A model generated the notes under the pieces. That model was not told the DNA's origin. It worked only from the letters and a program-made list of their open reading frames with translations, and ran no database searches. Made by a program: the position numbers and the translations under genes. A DNA stretch of 64,000 nucleotides from Ramlibacter sp. (GTDB taxonomy: Bacteria > Pseudomonadota > Gammaproteobacteria > Burkholderiales > Burkholderiaceae_C): contig JAHBZM010000001.1 in the NCBI GenBank assembly GCA_019635435.1, forward strand, positions 3,410,001 to 3,474,000. Direction: 5' to 3'. Within the stretch, counting starts at the first letter, position 1, and each line of letters starts with the position of its first letter. Positions 1-8,397 of this stretch are shown here, piece by piece.

Positions 1-827
1 GCGTCGGTGTCGCCCAGGCGGAACGCCGGGGTCAGGTCGCTCAGGTGGGTGCCAAAGGCAAACACGTCGCGGCGCAGGCCCGGCACATCGCGCGTGGCGG
101 CGTGCAGGAAGGCCAGCAGCAGGCGCGCGTAGCGCTCCATCGAGCCCGACACGTCCACCAGCACCAGCAGCGGCAATGGCTGCGAGCGGCGCTGCAGGCG
201 GGGCAGCTGCATGATCTCGCCGCCGGTCCGCGCCGCCTCGTGCAGGGCGCCGCTCCAGTGCAGGCGGCCGCCGCGCACACCCGGTCGGGTGCGGCGTGTT
301 GCCATTTGCGGAATGGGCAGGGCCACGTCGCGTGCCAGCTGCGCCACCAGGTGGTATTCGGTGGCGCTCAGCGCGCTGAAGTCGGCGTGCTTGAGGCGCT
401 GCAGGTCACTGGCCGTCATGGCGGCGTCAAAGTCGATCTTGTCGTCTTCCTTTTTGGGCAGGCCCTGCGGACCCGCGGCCCGGGCCGGCGCCAGCGCCTC
501 GCGCACCCGCGGCCGGCGCCGGCTCGGCTCGGCCTTGCCTTCGGCGCTGGGCAGCAACTGGGCCAGCAGCTTGTTGGCCATTTCGGGGTTGCGGAAGTAG
601 ATGTCGAACAGCTCGCGAAACACCATGCGGTCCTGCTCGCGGCTGACCATCACGGCTTCCATCGCGGCGCTCAGGTCGGGCTTGCTGGCCACGCCCACCA
701 GCATGGCGGCCTGCTGGGCCAGTGCGATGCGCGCGCTGTCCATGCGCACCCCGGCGCGGCGCAGGGCGCGGCCAAAGCCGGTGATGTTGTGGGCCAGCTT
801 GCCGGTGCGGGCGTCACCTAGTTGCAT
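1..827 (-). CDS. coxE: VWA domain protein, CoxE-like (partial)
   Basis: The reading frame starts at ATG 827 (MQLGDARTG) and runs off the left edge of the window, so only the first 275 residues are seen and the C-terminus is missing. The middle is charged (KKEDDKIDFD). A von Willebrand A domain follows, with the metal-ion-dependent adhesion motif LVDVSGSMERYARLLLAF and a later segment DVFAFGTHLSDL. This matches the CoxE/COG3552 family, which works with a MoxR-type ATPase in maturation of Mo-Cu CO dehydrogenase and related molybdenum hydroxylases. The partner ATPase lies upstream at 1530-2528 and the enzyme subunits at 2671-6336. Unusually, 700 bp of repeat-rich DNA separates it from the ATPase, so co-transcription is uncertain. 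Confidence 0.85.
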   Translation of the reverse strand, partial: MQLGDARTGKLAHNITGFGRALRRAGVRMDSARIALAQQAAMLVGVASKPDLSAAMEAVMVSREQDRMVFRELFDIYFRNPEMANKLLAQLLPSAEGKAEPSRRRPRVREALAPARAAGPQGLPKKEDDKIDFDAAMTASDLQRLKHADFSALSATEYHLVAQLARDVALPIPQMATRRTRPGVRGGRLHWSGALHEAARTGGEIMQLPRLQRRSQPLPLLVLVDVSGSMERYARLLLAFLHAATRDVPGLRRDVFAFGTHLSDLTPAFRLGDTD

Positions 828-866
828 GGCGTCCTGCCTCGGGTTGGCTCGGGAAGTTGCTCGCGG

Positions 867-1103
867 GCTCGTGCCGGGCGCTGTGGGTCAGTGGCTCACA
901 CTGCGGCGGTGGGCGCTGTGCGCCCACTTCGCTGCGATGCTCGGGCCGGGGGAGCGCCGCAGAACTCGCTACGTGCGCTGCGCGCCCTGCGCTCAAACAG
1001 CTGCGGCGAGCATGTGGACGAAGCACGCTGCGCGTGCCTCCCCCGGCCCTGCGCTTCTCGCCGCCACAGAGATCGCCCCTGCCCCACAGCGCCCGGCACG
1101 AGC
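867..1103. repeat. Nested inverted repeat (21-nt and 12-nt arms)
   Basis: The 21 bases at 867-887 are the exact reverse complement of 1083-1103. Inside them 943-954 is the exact reverse complement of 1038-1049. The two pairs are nearly concentric (centres about 985 and 996), and short GC-rich matches around 954-962 and 1001-1009 continue the pairing. It may act as a terminator or cruciform between the CoxD- and CoxE-like genes; that role is inferred. Confidence 0.8.
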
Positions 1104-1153
1104 CGATGCACATGGTGGCACGCCGACAGTGGCGCGCCACAAATGCCTGTGCA

Positions 1154-1477
1154 AAGCGACGCGCGCGGGCACAGCGGCCGGGGTGCGCCTCTGGCGCGCC
1201 GAGCAGCGCAGGGGGGCGTGTCGGCGCGCGCCAGCGCGCTTTGTGAACTGACTCGCTGCGGCTGTTTGAGCGAAGTGAAGCGAAGCGCAACGCAGCGAGT
1301 TCCGCAGCGCGACCGCCCCCCGAGCAGCGCAGGGAAGTCGCCTCAGAGCCGCCGGGCCGCCCCAAGGCGACGATGGCCCCCTCGGGGGGCAGCGACCCGC
1401 GCAGCGGTGGAGCGTGGGGGCTCTCAGCCGACCGCTCCAGTGAAGCGCCCCGGCCGCTGTGCCCGCGCGCGTCGCTT
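1154..1477. repeat. 30-nt perfect inverted repeat enclosing 264 bp
   Basis: Positions 1154-1183 and 1448-1477 are perfect reverse complements over 30 bases; identity stops sharply on both sides. The enclosed segment contains a smaller 10-nt inverted repeat (ACTCGCTGCG at 1251-1260, complement at 1291-1300) and the repeat unit at 1351-1395. No transposase is present, so this looks like a non-autonomous palindromic element rather than an insertion sequence. Confidence 0.85.
1351..1395 (+). repeat. Interspersed repeat unit, intergenic copy
   Basis: It contains a palindromic CCCCCTCGGGGGG core followed by CAGCGA, preceded by GGCCGCCCCAAGGCG. The last 20 bases are identical to 2173-2192 inside the MoxR-like gene, and the left part matches there too with one substitution and one length difference. 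Confidence 0.8.
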
Positions 1478-1529
1478 GGCCGCGCGGACGCGGTCGCAAC
1501 ACACACGCGGGACGCACACCCTCTCCACA

Positions 1530-2528
1530 TCACGCGGCCTCTTCTTCCGGCTTCAACAGCTCAGCCGCAAAGTCCCGCGTCAACGCCGCCACGTCCTCGC
1601 GCTGCTTGAACAGGATGCCCGCCGTGTCGCTGACCACCTCGGGGTCCACCACCAGGGTGTCCAGCGCCACCAGCGCCTTGGCCCATTCCACGCTCTCGGC
1701 GATGCCGGGCGCGCGCTGGAACGCGTTGGCAAAGGGCTGGCTGCGCAAGCGCCCCACGAACTGCGCCACCTGCTGCGCCAGCGCGGCGCTGGCGCCCGGC
1801 ACCTGGGCCTGCACGATGGCCAGCTCGCGCTCGCGCTCGGGGTAGTCCAGCCAGTGGTACAGGCAGCGGCGCTTGACGGCGTCGTTCAGGTCGCGCGTGC
1901 GGTTGCTGGTGAGGATGGTCACGGGCGTGGCCACCGCGCGGATGGTGCCGATCTCGGGGATGCTCACCTGGTACTCGCCCAGGTACTCGAGCAAAAAGGC
2001 CTCGAACGGCTCGTCGGCACGGTCCACCTCGTCGATCAGCAGCACGGCGCCAGGCTCGGGCGCCTGCAGGGCCTGCAACAGGGGGCGGCGGATCAGGTAG
2101 CGGTCCTGGTAGACCTCGCGCTCCACGTCGCGGGCGGCCCCGGGCGCCGCACGGCCGCCCGAAGGCGCGAGCGCCCCCTCGGGGGGCAGCGAGGACACGC
2201 CAGTGCCGGGCGTGGCGGCGCCAATTTCGGCGGCACGCATGTGCAGCAGCTGCGCGGCGTAATTCCATTCATACAGCGCCTCGCGCTGCTCCAGGCCGTC
2301 GTAGCACTGCAGCCGCAACAGCGCGCGCGGCAAGGCCGCCGACAGCGCCTTGGCCAGTTCGGTCTTGCCCACGCCGGGCTCGCCCTCGAGCAGCAGCGGG
2401 CGCTGCAGCTTGAGCGCGAGGAACACGGCCGTGGCCAGCCGCCGGTCGGCAAAGTAGCCGACCGCGCGCAAGGCGTCGGTCAGCGCGTCAATCGACGCGA
2501 AGGGAACGGAAGAAGCCGGAGAGTTCAT
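1530..2528 (-). CDS. coxD: MoxR-family AAA+ ATPase, CoxD-like
   Basis: A 332-residue AAA+ ATPase. The Walker A motif GEPGVGKT lies at about residues 49-56 and the Walker B motif AVLLIDEVDRADE at about 161-173. MoxR-type ATPases pair with VWA proteins (here the CoxE-like gene) and act as chaperones inserting the metal cofactor of CO dehydrogenase-like enzymes. It follows coxM on the same strand. Residues about 113-127 (SLPPEGALAPSGG and flanks) are encoded by an interspersed DNA repeat that also occurs in the adjacent intergenic block. They sit between Walker A and Walker B where the family is normally shorter, so this is a repeat-derived insertion kept in frame. The start ATG 2528 directly abuts another repeat copy. 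Confidence 0.9.
   Translation of the reverse strand: MNSPASSVPFASIDALTDALRAVGYFADRRLATAVFLALKLQRPLLLEGEPGVGKTELAKALSAALPRALLRLQCYDGLEQREALYEWNYAAQLLHMRAAEIGAATPGTGVSSLPPEGALAPSGGRAAPGAARDVEREVYQDRYLIRRPLLQALQAPEPGAVLLIDEVDRADEPFEAFLLEYLGEYQVSIPEIGTIRAVATPVTILTSNRTRDLNDAVKRRCLYHWLDYPERERELAIVQAQVPGASAALAQQVAQFVGRLRSQPFANAFQRAPGIAESVEWAKALVALDTLVVDPEVVSDTAGILFKQREDVAALTRDFAAELLKPEEEAA
2149..2192 (-). repeat. Interspersed repeat unit inside the MoxR-like gene
   Basis: This segment matches 1351-1395, with 20 bases identical at 2173-2192. It is translated as roughly residues 113-127 of the ATPase without breaking the frame. Confidence 0.8.
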
Positions 2529-2580
2529 TTGCTACTACTTTTATAGCTGAAAGTGACCGCCCCGTCTGGACTCCAGCCCT
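2529..2580 (-). repeat. 52-bp interspersed element, copy A
   Basis: On the minus strand it reads GGGCTGGAGTCCAGA, then 16 bases, then AGCTATAAAAGTAGTAGC. GTCCA starts at 2571 and GCTAT at 2547, the 24-base offset shared by all seven copies. The element ends immediately before the start codon of the MoxR-like gene, so it may carry that gene's leader. Confidence 0.8.
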
Positions 2581-2670
2581 GTTTGACCCAAATCACACCC
2601 GAAAACACGGCCTGGAGCCCCGCCCTTGCGATGCGGGGCCCCGCCACACCGCGGGCCTGGCGCGTCGTGC

Positions 2671-3462
2671 TCAGCCGTTGGCCTTGGCCACGGCGCGCTG
2701 TGTCATCACGCTGATGAGGTTGGCGCGGTAAGCCGCCGTGGCGTGCAGGTCGCTGGACAGCTCACTGGCATCGATCTTGACCGCCGCAGCGGCCTCGGGC
2801 GTGAAGCTCTTGCCCAGCGCCGCCTCCAGCCCCGCATGGCGGAACACCCCGTTGCCGCCCCCGGTCACGGCCACGCGAACCGCGCCTTCGAACTGGGCCA
2901 CGAACACGCCGATCAGCGCGAAGCGCGAGGCCGGCTGCTTGAACTTGAGATAGGCCGCGCGCTTGGGGATGGGGAAGTTGATGCCGGTGATCAGCTCGCC
3001 CTCTTCCAGCGCGGTGGTGAACATGCCCTGGAAAAAGTCGTCGGCCGCGATCTTGCGCTGGTTGGTGATCACCGTGGCGCCCAGGCCCAGCACGGCGCTG
3101 GGGTAGCAGGCCGAGGGGTCGTTGTTGGCCACCGAGCCGCCGATCGTGCCCATGGCACGCACTTGGCGGTCACCGATGTGCGAAGCCAGGTCGGCCAGCG
3201 CGGGAATGCCGGCCAGGACCTCGGGGCTGGTGGCCACATCGGCGTGCCGCGTCATGGCGCCAATGATGAGGTGGTTGCCATCCTTCTTGACCCCGGACAG
3301 GTCTTTGATGCCGCCCAGGTCCACCAGTTGCTCGGGGCTGGCCAGGCGCAGCTTCATCGAGGCCAGCAGGGTCTGTCCCCCGGCCAGGACCTTGCCGCCG
3401 GCAGCGGCAAGCTTGGCGGCATCGGCCGTGGAGGCCGGGCGTTCAAAGGTAAATGCGTACAT
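2671..3462 (-). CDS. coxM: FAD-binding medium subunit of a molybdenum hydroxylase (CoxM-like)
   Basis: A 263-residue protein of the xanthine dehydrogenase/CO dehydrogenase FAD-subunit family. The N-terminal FAD motif VLAGGQTLLASMKLRL is at about residues 25-40 and the second FAD motif IGGSVANNDPSACYPSAVLG lies in the middle. It passes electrons between the [2Fe-2S] subunit and an external acceptor. The start ATG 3462 follows a GAGGAG ribosome-binding site and lies only 12 bases after the coxL stop, indicating one operon with coxS and coxL. The length is normal for the family. Confidence 0.93.
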   Translation of the reverse strand: MYAFTFERPASTADAAKLAAAGGKVLAGGQTLLASMKLRLASPEQLVDLGGIKDLSGVKKDGNHLIIGAMTRHADVATSPEVLAGIPALADLASHIGDRQVRAMGTIGGSVANNDPSACYPSAVLGLGATVITNQRKIAADDFFQGMFTTALEEGELITGINFPIPKRAAYLKFKQPASRFALIGVFVAQFEGAVRVAVTGGGNGVFRHAGLEAALGKSFTPEAAAAVKIDASELSSDLHATAAYRANLISVMTQRAVAKANG

Positions 3463-3474
3463 GTTCTTGTCTCC

Positions 3475-5847
3475 TCAGGCTTGGGCGGATTGAATGGCTT
3501 CCCACACACGGCTGGGCGATGCTGGCATGTCGAACTCTTTGACGCCCAGGTCTTTCAGGGCGTCGAGCACGGCGTTGATGACCGCGGGCGGCGAGCCAAT
3601 GGCGCCGGCCTCGCCGCAGCCCTTGGTGCCCAGCGGGTTGTGGCTGCACGGGGTGCACACGGTGTCGAGCTTGAACTGCGGGAAATCGTCGGCGCGCGGC
3701 ATGGTGTAGTCCATGAAGCTGCCGGTGAGCAGCTGGCCGGTTTCCTTGTCGTACACGCAGTTTTCCATCAGCGCCTGGCCAATGCCCTGCACCAGTCCGC
3801 CATGCACCTGGCCTTCCACAATCATCGGGTTGATGATGGTGCCGAAGTCGTCGACCGCGGTGAAGCGGTCGACGCGGGTCACACCCGTGGCCGGGTCGAT
3901 CTCGACCTCGCAGATGTAGGTGCCGGCCGGGAAGGTGAAGTTGGTCGGGTCGTAGAACGCGGTTTCGTTCAGGCCCGGCTCCAGCTTGTCCAGCGGATAG
4001 TTGTGCGGCACGTAGGCGGCCAGCGAGACGCTGCCAAACGGCACCTTCTTGTCGGTGCCCTTGACGGTGAACTCGCCATTGGCAAATTCAATGTCGGCAT
4101 CGCTGGCCTCCATGAGGTGGGCCGCGATCTTCTTGGCCTTGGTCTCGATCTTGTCCAGCGCCTTCATGATGGCCGCACCGCCCACCGAGATGGAGCGCGA
4201 GCCGTAGGTGCCCATGCCGAAGGGCACGCGCCCGGTGTCGCCGTGGACCACGTCCACGTTCTCCACCGGAATGCCCAGCCGCGCCGCCACCACCTGGGCA
4301 AACGTGGTCTCGTGGCCCTGGCCATGGCTGTGCGAGCCGGTGAACACCGTCACGCTGCCCGTGGGATGGACGCGGATTTCGCCACATTCAAACAGGCCGG
4401 CGCGCGCGCCCAGCGCCCCCGCGATGTTGGACGGCGCGATGCCGCAGGCCTCGATGTAGCTGCTGTAGCCAATGCCGCGCTTCAGGCCCTTGGCCGCGCT
4501 GGCCTTCTTGCGCGCCTCAAAGCCCTCCACCTCGGCGAGCTTCTGCGCCTTGGTCATGCAGGCCATGTAGTCGCCCACGTCGTACTGCAGCGCCACCGGG
4601 GTCTGATAGGGCCAGCTGGTGATGAAGTTGCGCTTGCGGATCTCGTCCTGGCCCAGGCCCAGCTCCCAGCCGCAGCGGCTGACCAGGCGCTCGAGCAGGT
4701 ACGTGGCTTCAGGCCGGCCAGCGCCGCGGTAGGCATCAACCGGCGCGGTGTTGGTGAACCAGGCGTCCACTTCCACATAGATCTGCGGGCAGGTGTACTG
4801 GCCGGCCAGCAAGGTGGCGTACAGGATGGTGGGCACCGCCGTGGAGAAGGTGGACAGGTAGGCGCCCAGGTTGGCGTCGGTGTGAACGCGCATGGCCAGA
4901 AACTTGCCGTCCTTGTCCATGGCCATTTCGGCATGGCTCACATGGTCGCGGCCATGGGCGTCGCTCAGGAAGGCCTCGCTGCGGTCGGCCGTCCACTTGA
5001 TGCTGCAGTTCAGCTGCTTGGCCGCCCAGGTCAGGCACACATCCTCGGCGTACAGGTAGATCTTGGAGCCGAAGCCGCCGCCCACGTCGGGGGCGATCAC
5101 CCGCACCTTGTGCTCGGGCAGGCCCAGCACAAAGGCCGTCATGAGCAGGCGCTCGACGTGCGGATTCTGGTTGGACACGTACAGCGTGTACTCGTCATTG
5201 GCGCGGTTGTAGGCGCCAATGGCCGCGCGCGGCTCCATGGCGTTGGGCACCAGGCGGTTGTTGGTCAGGTCCAGCCGGGTCACGTGCGCGGCCTTGGCAA
5301 ACACCTCGTCCGCCGCGCCCTTGTCGCCAATGGCCCACTTGTAGCAATGGTTGTCGGGCGCGGCCTCGTGCAGGGCCGTGGCCTTGGCGGCGTCAGACAC
5401 GCTCACCACGGCGGGCAGCACGTCGTAATCGACCTCTACCGCCTCGGCGGCATTTTTGGCCTGCTCCAGCGTGTCGGCCACCACCATGGCCACGTGGTCG
5501 CCCACGTAGCGCACCTTGCCCTGGGCCAGGATGGGGTGCGGCGGCTCCTTCATGGGCTCGCCATTGGTGCTGGTGATGAGCCAGCCGCAGGGCAGCCCGC
5601 CCATCTTGCCTTCCACGTCCTTGCCGGTGAAGACCTTGGTGACGCCGGGCATGGCCTCGGCCTTGCTCACATCCACGCTCTTGATGACGGCGTGCGCGTG
5701 CGGAGAGCGCACAAACACGGCCACGCGCTGGTTGGCCAGGTTGATGTCGTCGGTGTAGTTGCCCGCGCCCGTGAGGAAGCGGTAGTCCTCCTTGCGCTTG
5801 ACGGCCTCGCCGATGTGCGGGAGGCTGGAGAAATCAGATGCACCCAT
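3475..5847 (-). CDS. coxL: Molybdopterin-binding large subunit, CoxL form II
   Basis: A 790-residue catalytic subunit of the xanthine oxidase family. It shows the Mo-cofactor segments VGGGFGSK and GQGHETTFAQV, and GCGEAGAIG with the expected catalytic Glu near residue 745. The diagnostic loop reads AYRGAGR (about residues 370-376), the form II signature, not the AYxCSFR of proven form I CO dehydrogenases. The enzyme therefore probably oxidises another small or aromatic carbonyl or heterocyclic substrate, and CO oxidation is not established. ATG 5847 is preceded by AAGGAG. coxS lies 18 bases upstream and coxM 12 bases downstream. The cofactor needs molybdate, which modABC at 13559-16088 could supply. 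Confidence 0.93.
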   Translation of the reverse strand: MGASDFSSLPHIGEAVKRKEDYRFLTGAGNYTDDINLANQRVAVFVRSPHAHAVIKSVDVSKAEAMPGVTKVFTGKDVEGKMGGLPCGWLITSTNGEPMKEPPHPILAQGKVRYVGDHVAMVVADTLEQAKNAAEAVEVDYDVLPAVVSVSDAAKATALHEAAPDNHCYKWAIGDKGAADEVFAKAAHVTRLDLTNNRLVPNAMEPRAAIGAYNRANDEYTLYVSNQNPHVERLLMTAFVLGLPEHKVRVIAPDVGGGFGSKIYLYAEDVCLTWAAKQLNCSIKWTADRSEAFLSDAHGRDHVSHAEMAMDKDGKFLAMRVHTDANLGAYLSTFSTAVPTILYATLLAGQYTCPQIYVEVDAWFTNTAPVDAYRGAGRPEATYLLERLVSRCGWELGLGQDEIRKRNFITSWPYQTPVALQYDVGDYMACMTKAQKLAEVEGFEARKKASAAKGLKRGIGYSSYIEACGIAPSNIAGALGARAGLFECGEIRVHPTGSVTVFTGSHSHGQGHETTFAQVVAARLGIPVENVDVVHGDTGRVPFGMGTYGSRSISVGGAAIMKALDKIETKAKKIAAHLMEASDADIEFANGEFTVKGTDKKVPFGSVSLAAYVPHNYPLDKLEPGLNETAFYDPTNFTFPAGTYICEVEIDPATGVTRVDRFTAVDDFGTIINPMIVEGQVHGGLVQGIGQALMENCVYDKETGQLLTGSFMDYTMPRADDFPQFKLDTVCTPCSHNPLGTKGCGEAGAIGSPPAVINAVLDALKDLGVKEFDMPASPSRVWEAIQSAQA

Positions 5848-5865
5848 GTTGTGTCTCCTTGGGGT

Positions 5866-6336
<471 letters not shown>

Positions 6337-6509
6337 GGGGGGTGTCTCCTTCTGTGGGGGATGAGGGTTGGCGCGGATCATTGTTGAACCGTGACCCCAC
6401 CGCCTCCCTAGGCTAAACCCTAGTTTCCGCGGCACATGACACGAAATTCTCAAAATGGAACAATGGGGGGCCTCACCCGGCTTGTCACACTGCGCGCCAA
6501 CACCCGCCC
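6337..6509. promoter_or_regulatory. Divergent promoter region between coxS and the AcoR-like regulator
   Basis: This 173-bp gap must hold promoters for both directions. It contains the small inverted repeat CCCTAGG / ACCCTAG around 6408-6423 and the palindrome-like patch ATTCTCAAAATGGAACAATG around 6446-6465. I could not fit a convincing sigma-54 -24/-12 element, so the type of promoter is open. Confidence 0.4.
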
Positions 6510-7643
6510 ATGAACGCTGATCCGTCCTCCCCCTCCGAACTGCGCCTGCTGCAAATCCGCCAGGCCCGCCAGGCCGTGATGGTCGAGGGCCGCTCGATCA
6601 CCGACCTGATGGTGGACTCGTGGTTTGAGCGGGCCTGGATCGAACGTTCCTGGCAGCGCTGCCTGGCCCGTGGCCAGCGGCCCGACCAGCGCGTGGCCTT
6701 TGACGTGCTGCCGGCCGAGGCCCGCCGCCGCACCGAGGAAGCCAGCCACGACCTCGTTACCGCCGCCAAGCCCGTGCTGGAACGGCTGGGCCGGGCCATT
6801 GCCAACACCCGTTACTTTGCGATCCTCACCAATGCCGATGGCGTGGTGATCGACACCAACGGCCCGGTGGACCGCAGCGACCGCCGGGCCCAGCTCATCA
6901 CGCGCATCGGCGTTGACCTGTCAGAGCGCAGCGTGGGCACCACGGCCATTGGCGCGGTGCTGGCCGAACGGCAGCCCCTGTGGCTGCACCGCGGCGAGCA
7001 TTTCTTTGACGACACCAGTGTCTACAGCTGCGCCGGCGCGCCCCTGTTCGGCCCCGATGGCCGCTGCGTGGGCATGCTGGACCTGACGGGCATCGAGACC
7101 GTCGAGCGGCCCGAACTCAAGCACCTGGTGGCGCAGTCGGCGCGCAGCATCGAGAACGCGCTGGCGCTGGCGCAGCCCCACAGCCTCGTGGTGCGGCTGA
7201 ACTGGCCGGGCCGCACCCTGGGCGACGAGACCGACGGCCTGCTTTGCCTGGACGCCGATGGCTGGGTCACCGCGGCCAACCAGACCGCGCGCCAGATGGT
7301 TTCGCAGCTCGGCGGCAACGGCCATGCCGCGCCCCACTGCAGCGAGCTGTTCGCCATGCCCTGGGAGTCGCTGTTCGACGGCCATGCGCGGAACGCTCCG
7401 CTCGAAGTCCCGCTGTGGTCCGGCCTGCGCCTGAGCGCCCTGCCGCAAGCCCCAGGGCGCGCGGGCCAGGTGGTGGCCCCGCGCACGACGCCGGGCCCCC
7501 TGCCGCTCAAGGACCTGGAGGCCGAGCTGATCCGCAAGGCGGTGCACGAGGCCCGCGGCAATGTGATGCAGGCCGCGCGCGCGCTGGGCATCAGCCGCGC
7601 CACGGTCTACCGCAAGCTGGGCAAGCGGCCCGCGCTGAACTGA
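6510..7643 (+). CDS. AcoR-like transcriptional regulator (GAF + Fis-type HTH, no AAA+ domain)
   Basis: A 377-residue regulator. Residues of about 75-215 look like the GAF sensor of AcoR-type activators (YFAILTNADGVVIDTNG, then VGTTAIGAVLAE and YSCAGAPLFGPDGRCVGML). The C-terminus is a Fis-type helix-turn-helix (AVHEARGNVMQAARALGIS followed by RATVYRKLG). The central sigma-54-activating AAA+ domain of full AcoR proteins is missing: no Walker A or GAFTGA motif is seen. The protein is therefore unlikely to activate sigma-54 polymerase by itself. Its divergent position suggests it controls the cox-like operon in response to a small ligand; this is inference. Confidence 0.85.
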   Translation: MNADPSSPSELRLLQIRQARQAVMVEGRSITDLMVDSWFERAWIERSWQRCLARGQRPDQRVAFDVLPAEARRRTEEASHDLVTAAKPVLERLGRAIANTRYFAILTNADGVVIDTNGPVDRSDRRAQLITRIGVDLSERSVGTTAIGAVLAERQPLWLHRGEHFFDDTSVYSCAGAPLFGPDGRCVGMLDLTGIETVERPELKHLVAQSARSIENALALAQPHSLVVRLNWPGRTLGDETDGLLCLDADGWVTAANQTARQMVSQLGGNGHAAPHCSELFAMPWESLFDGHARNAPLEVPLWSGLRLSALPQAPGRAGQVVAPRTTPGPLPLKDLEAELIRKAVHEARGNVMQAARALGISRATVYRKLGKRPALN

Positions 7644-7785
7644 ATCTTTTTGTCAGTTCCGGTTAAGGCTTGTCGCCCCGGTGACGGTAGAATTAGGGCA
7701 AAAGTTCGCGCCCGGCCTCGCCTGCGCGGCGAGACGCTTCCCCACAGAGAGACAACCCGGGCACCTGCCGTGCCGGAGACCCCTT

Positions 7786-8316
7786 TTGAAGTTTGATATC
7801 CGGAGAATATTCGCGCGCAGCGGTGATCCCGTGACCGGGGGCAACCTGGATGATGCGGCCGACACCGACTACCTGCCCGCCAACGGCGGGGGCGAAGGGC
7901 TCGAAACCGACTACCAGGCCATCATCGCCTCGCATTTCCGTCGCTGGGGCATCACCAACGAGTGCGTGACCATCGAGGTCAAAAAGATGGGCCAGGCCCC
8001 CGATGGCTACGATGTGTTCGTCGGCATGGTGCGCCTGGTGCGGTGGGAACGCACCTCGGGCCTGCGCGTGCTGCTGGGCCTGCCCCTGCTGGAGGCCAAG
8101 ATCCGCAAGACCATCCGCGCCACCTGGCTGGCCGACTACAGCCATTTCACGGGCCTGTGGCTGCATGCGTCCGAACAGCTGCAATTGCCCGATGAGCTGC
8201 GGGAGCTGCTGGGTAACCTGGCGCCACTCGCCCCGTCCGGCCACCCGGCATACCAGGGCGGGGCTGACACGGCCAACCAGAGCCTGCCCGACGAGACGGC
8301 GCGCGCTTCGGGCTGA
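7786..8316 (+). CDS. Conserved protein of unknown function
   Basis: I do not recognise a named family. The frame is open from 7681, but no ATG suits; TTG 7786 (LKFDIRRIFARSGD, initiated as Met) follows GGAGA by about seven bases and is preferred, giving 176 residues. The middle (ITNECVTIEVKKMGQAPDGY, then VFVGMVRLV) looks like a small folded alpha/beta domain. The region KIRKTIRATWLADYSHFTGL is basic and aromatic. The tail is low in complexity and probably disordered. There is no signal peptide or membrane segment. A -10-like TAGAAT at 7688-7693 could give a long leader. Codon use is like its neighbours. Confidence 0.6.
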   Translation: MKFDIRRIFARSGDPVTGGNLDDAADTDYLPANGGGEGLETDYQAIIASHFRRWGITNECVTIEVKKMGQAPDGYDVFVGMVRLVRWERTSGLRVLLGLPLLEAKIRKTIRATWLADYSHFTGLWLHASEQLQLPDELRELLGNLAPLAPSGHPAYQGGADTANQSLPDETARASG

Positions 8317-8397
8317 CCCGCCGGCCGCCAGGCCCTGTTTTTGCGCGACAATGGGCGCCCTTTGCCCGTGACAGCCTGTGCGCTGAAAATCCTCGCG

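Larger units (their letters stand above)
828..1529. repeat. Repeat-rich intergenic block with nested inverted repeats
   Basis: No convincing gene is seen here; long open frames on both strands have composition unlike any protein family. The block holds several perfect inverted repeats. Arms 867-887 and 1083-1103 (21 nt) enclose arms 943-954 and 1038-1049 (12 nt) with nearly the same centre, so this part can fold as one extended hairpin. Arms 1154-1183 and 1448-1477 (30 nt, perfect) form a second hairpin that encloses arms 1251-1260 and 1291-1300. Position 1351-1395 matches a repeat that is also found inside the ATPase gene at 2149-2192. Confidence 0.85.

Noticed and set aside
1154..1477. An insertion sequence with 30-nt terminal inverted repeats
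   Set aside because: The enclosed 264 bp cannot encode a transposase and no target duplication is apparent.
814..1533. A 239-codon open frame on the minus strand between the CoxD- and CoxE-like genes
   Set aside because: Its translation is Arg/Ser/Ala-rich, follows the inverted repeats and shows no family. It is read through repeat DNA rather than being a gene.
6337..6509. A sigma-54 promoter upstream of coxS
   Set aside because: No sequence fits the TGGCAC-N5-TTGC pattern well, and the divergent regulator lacks the sigma-54-activating domain.
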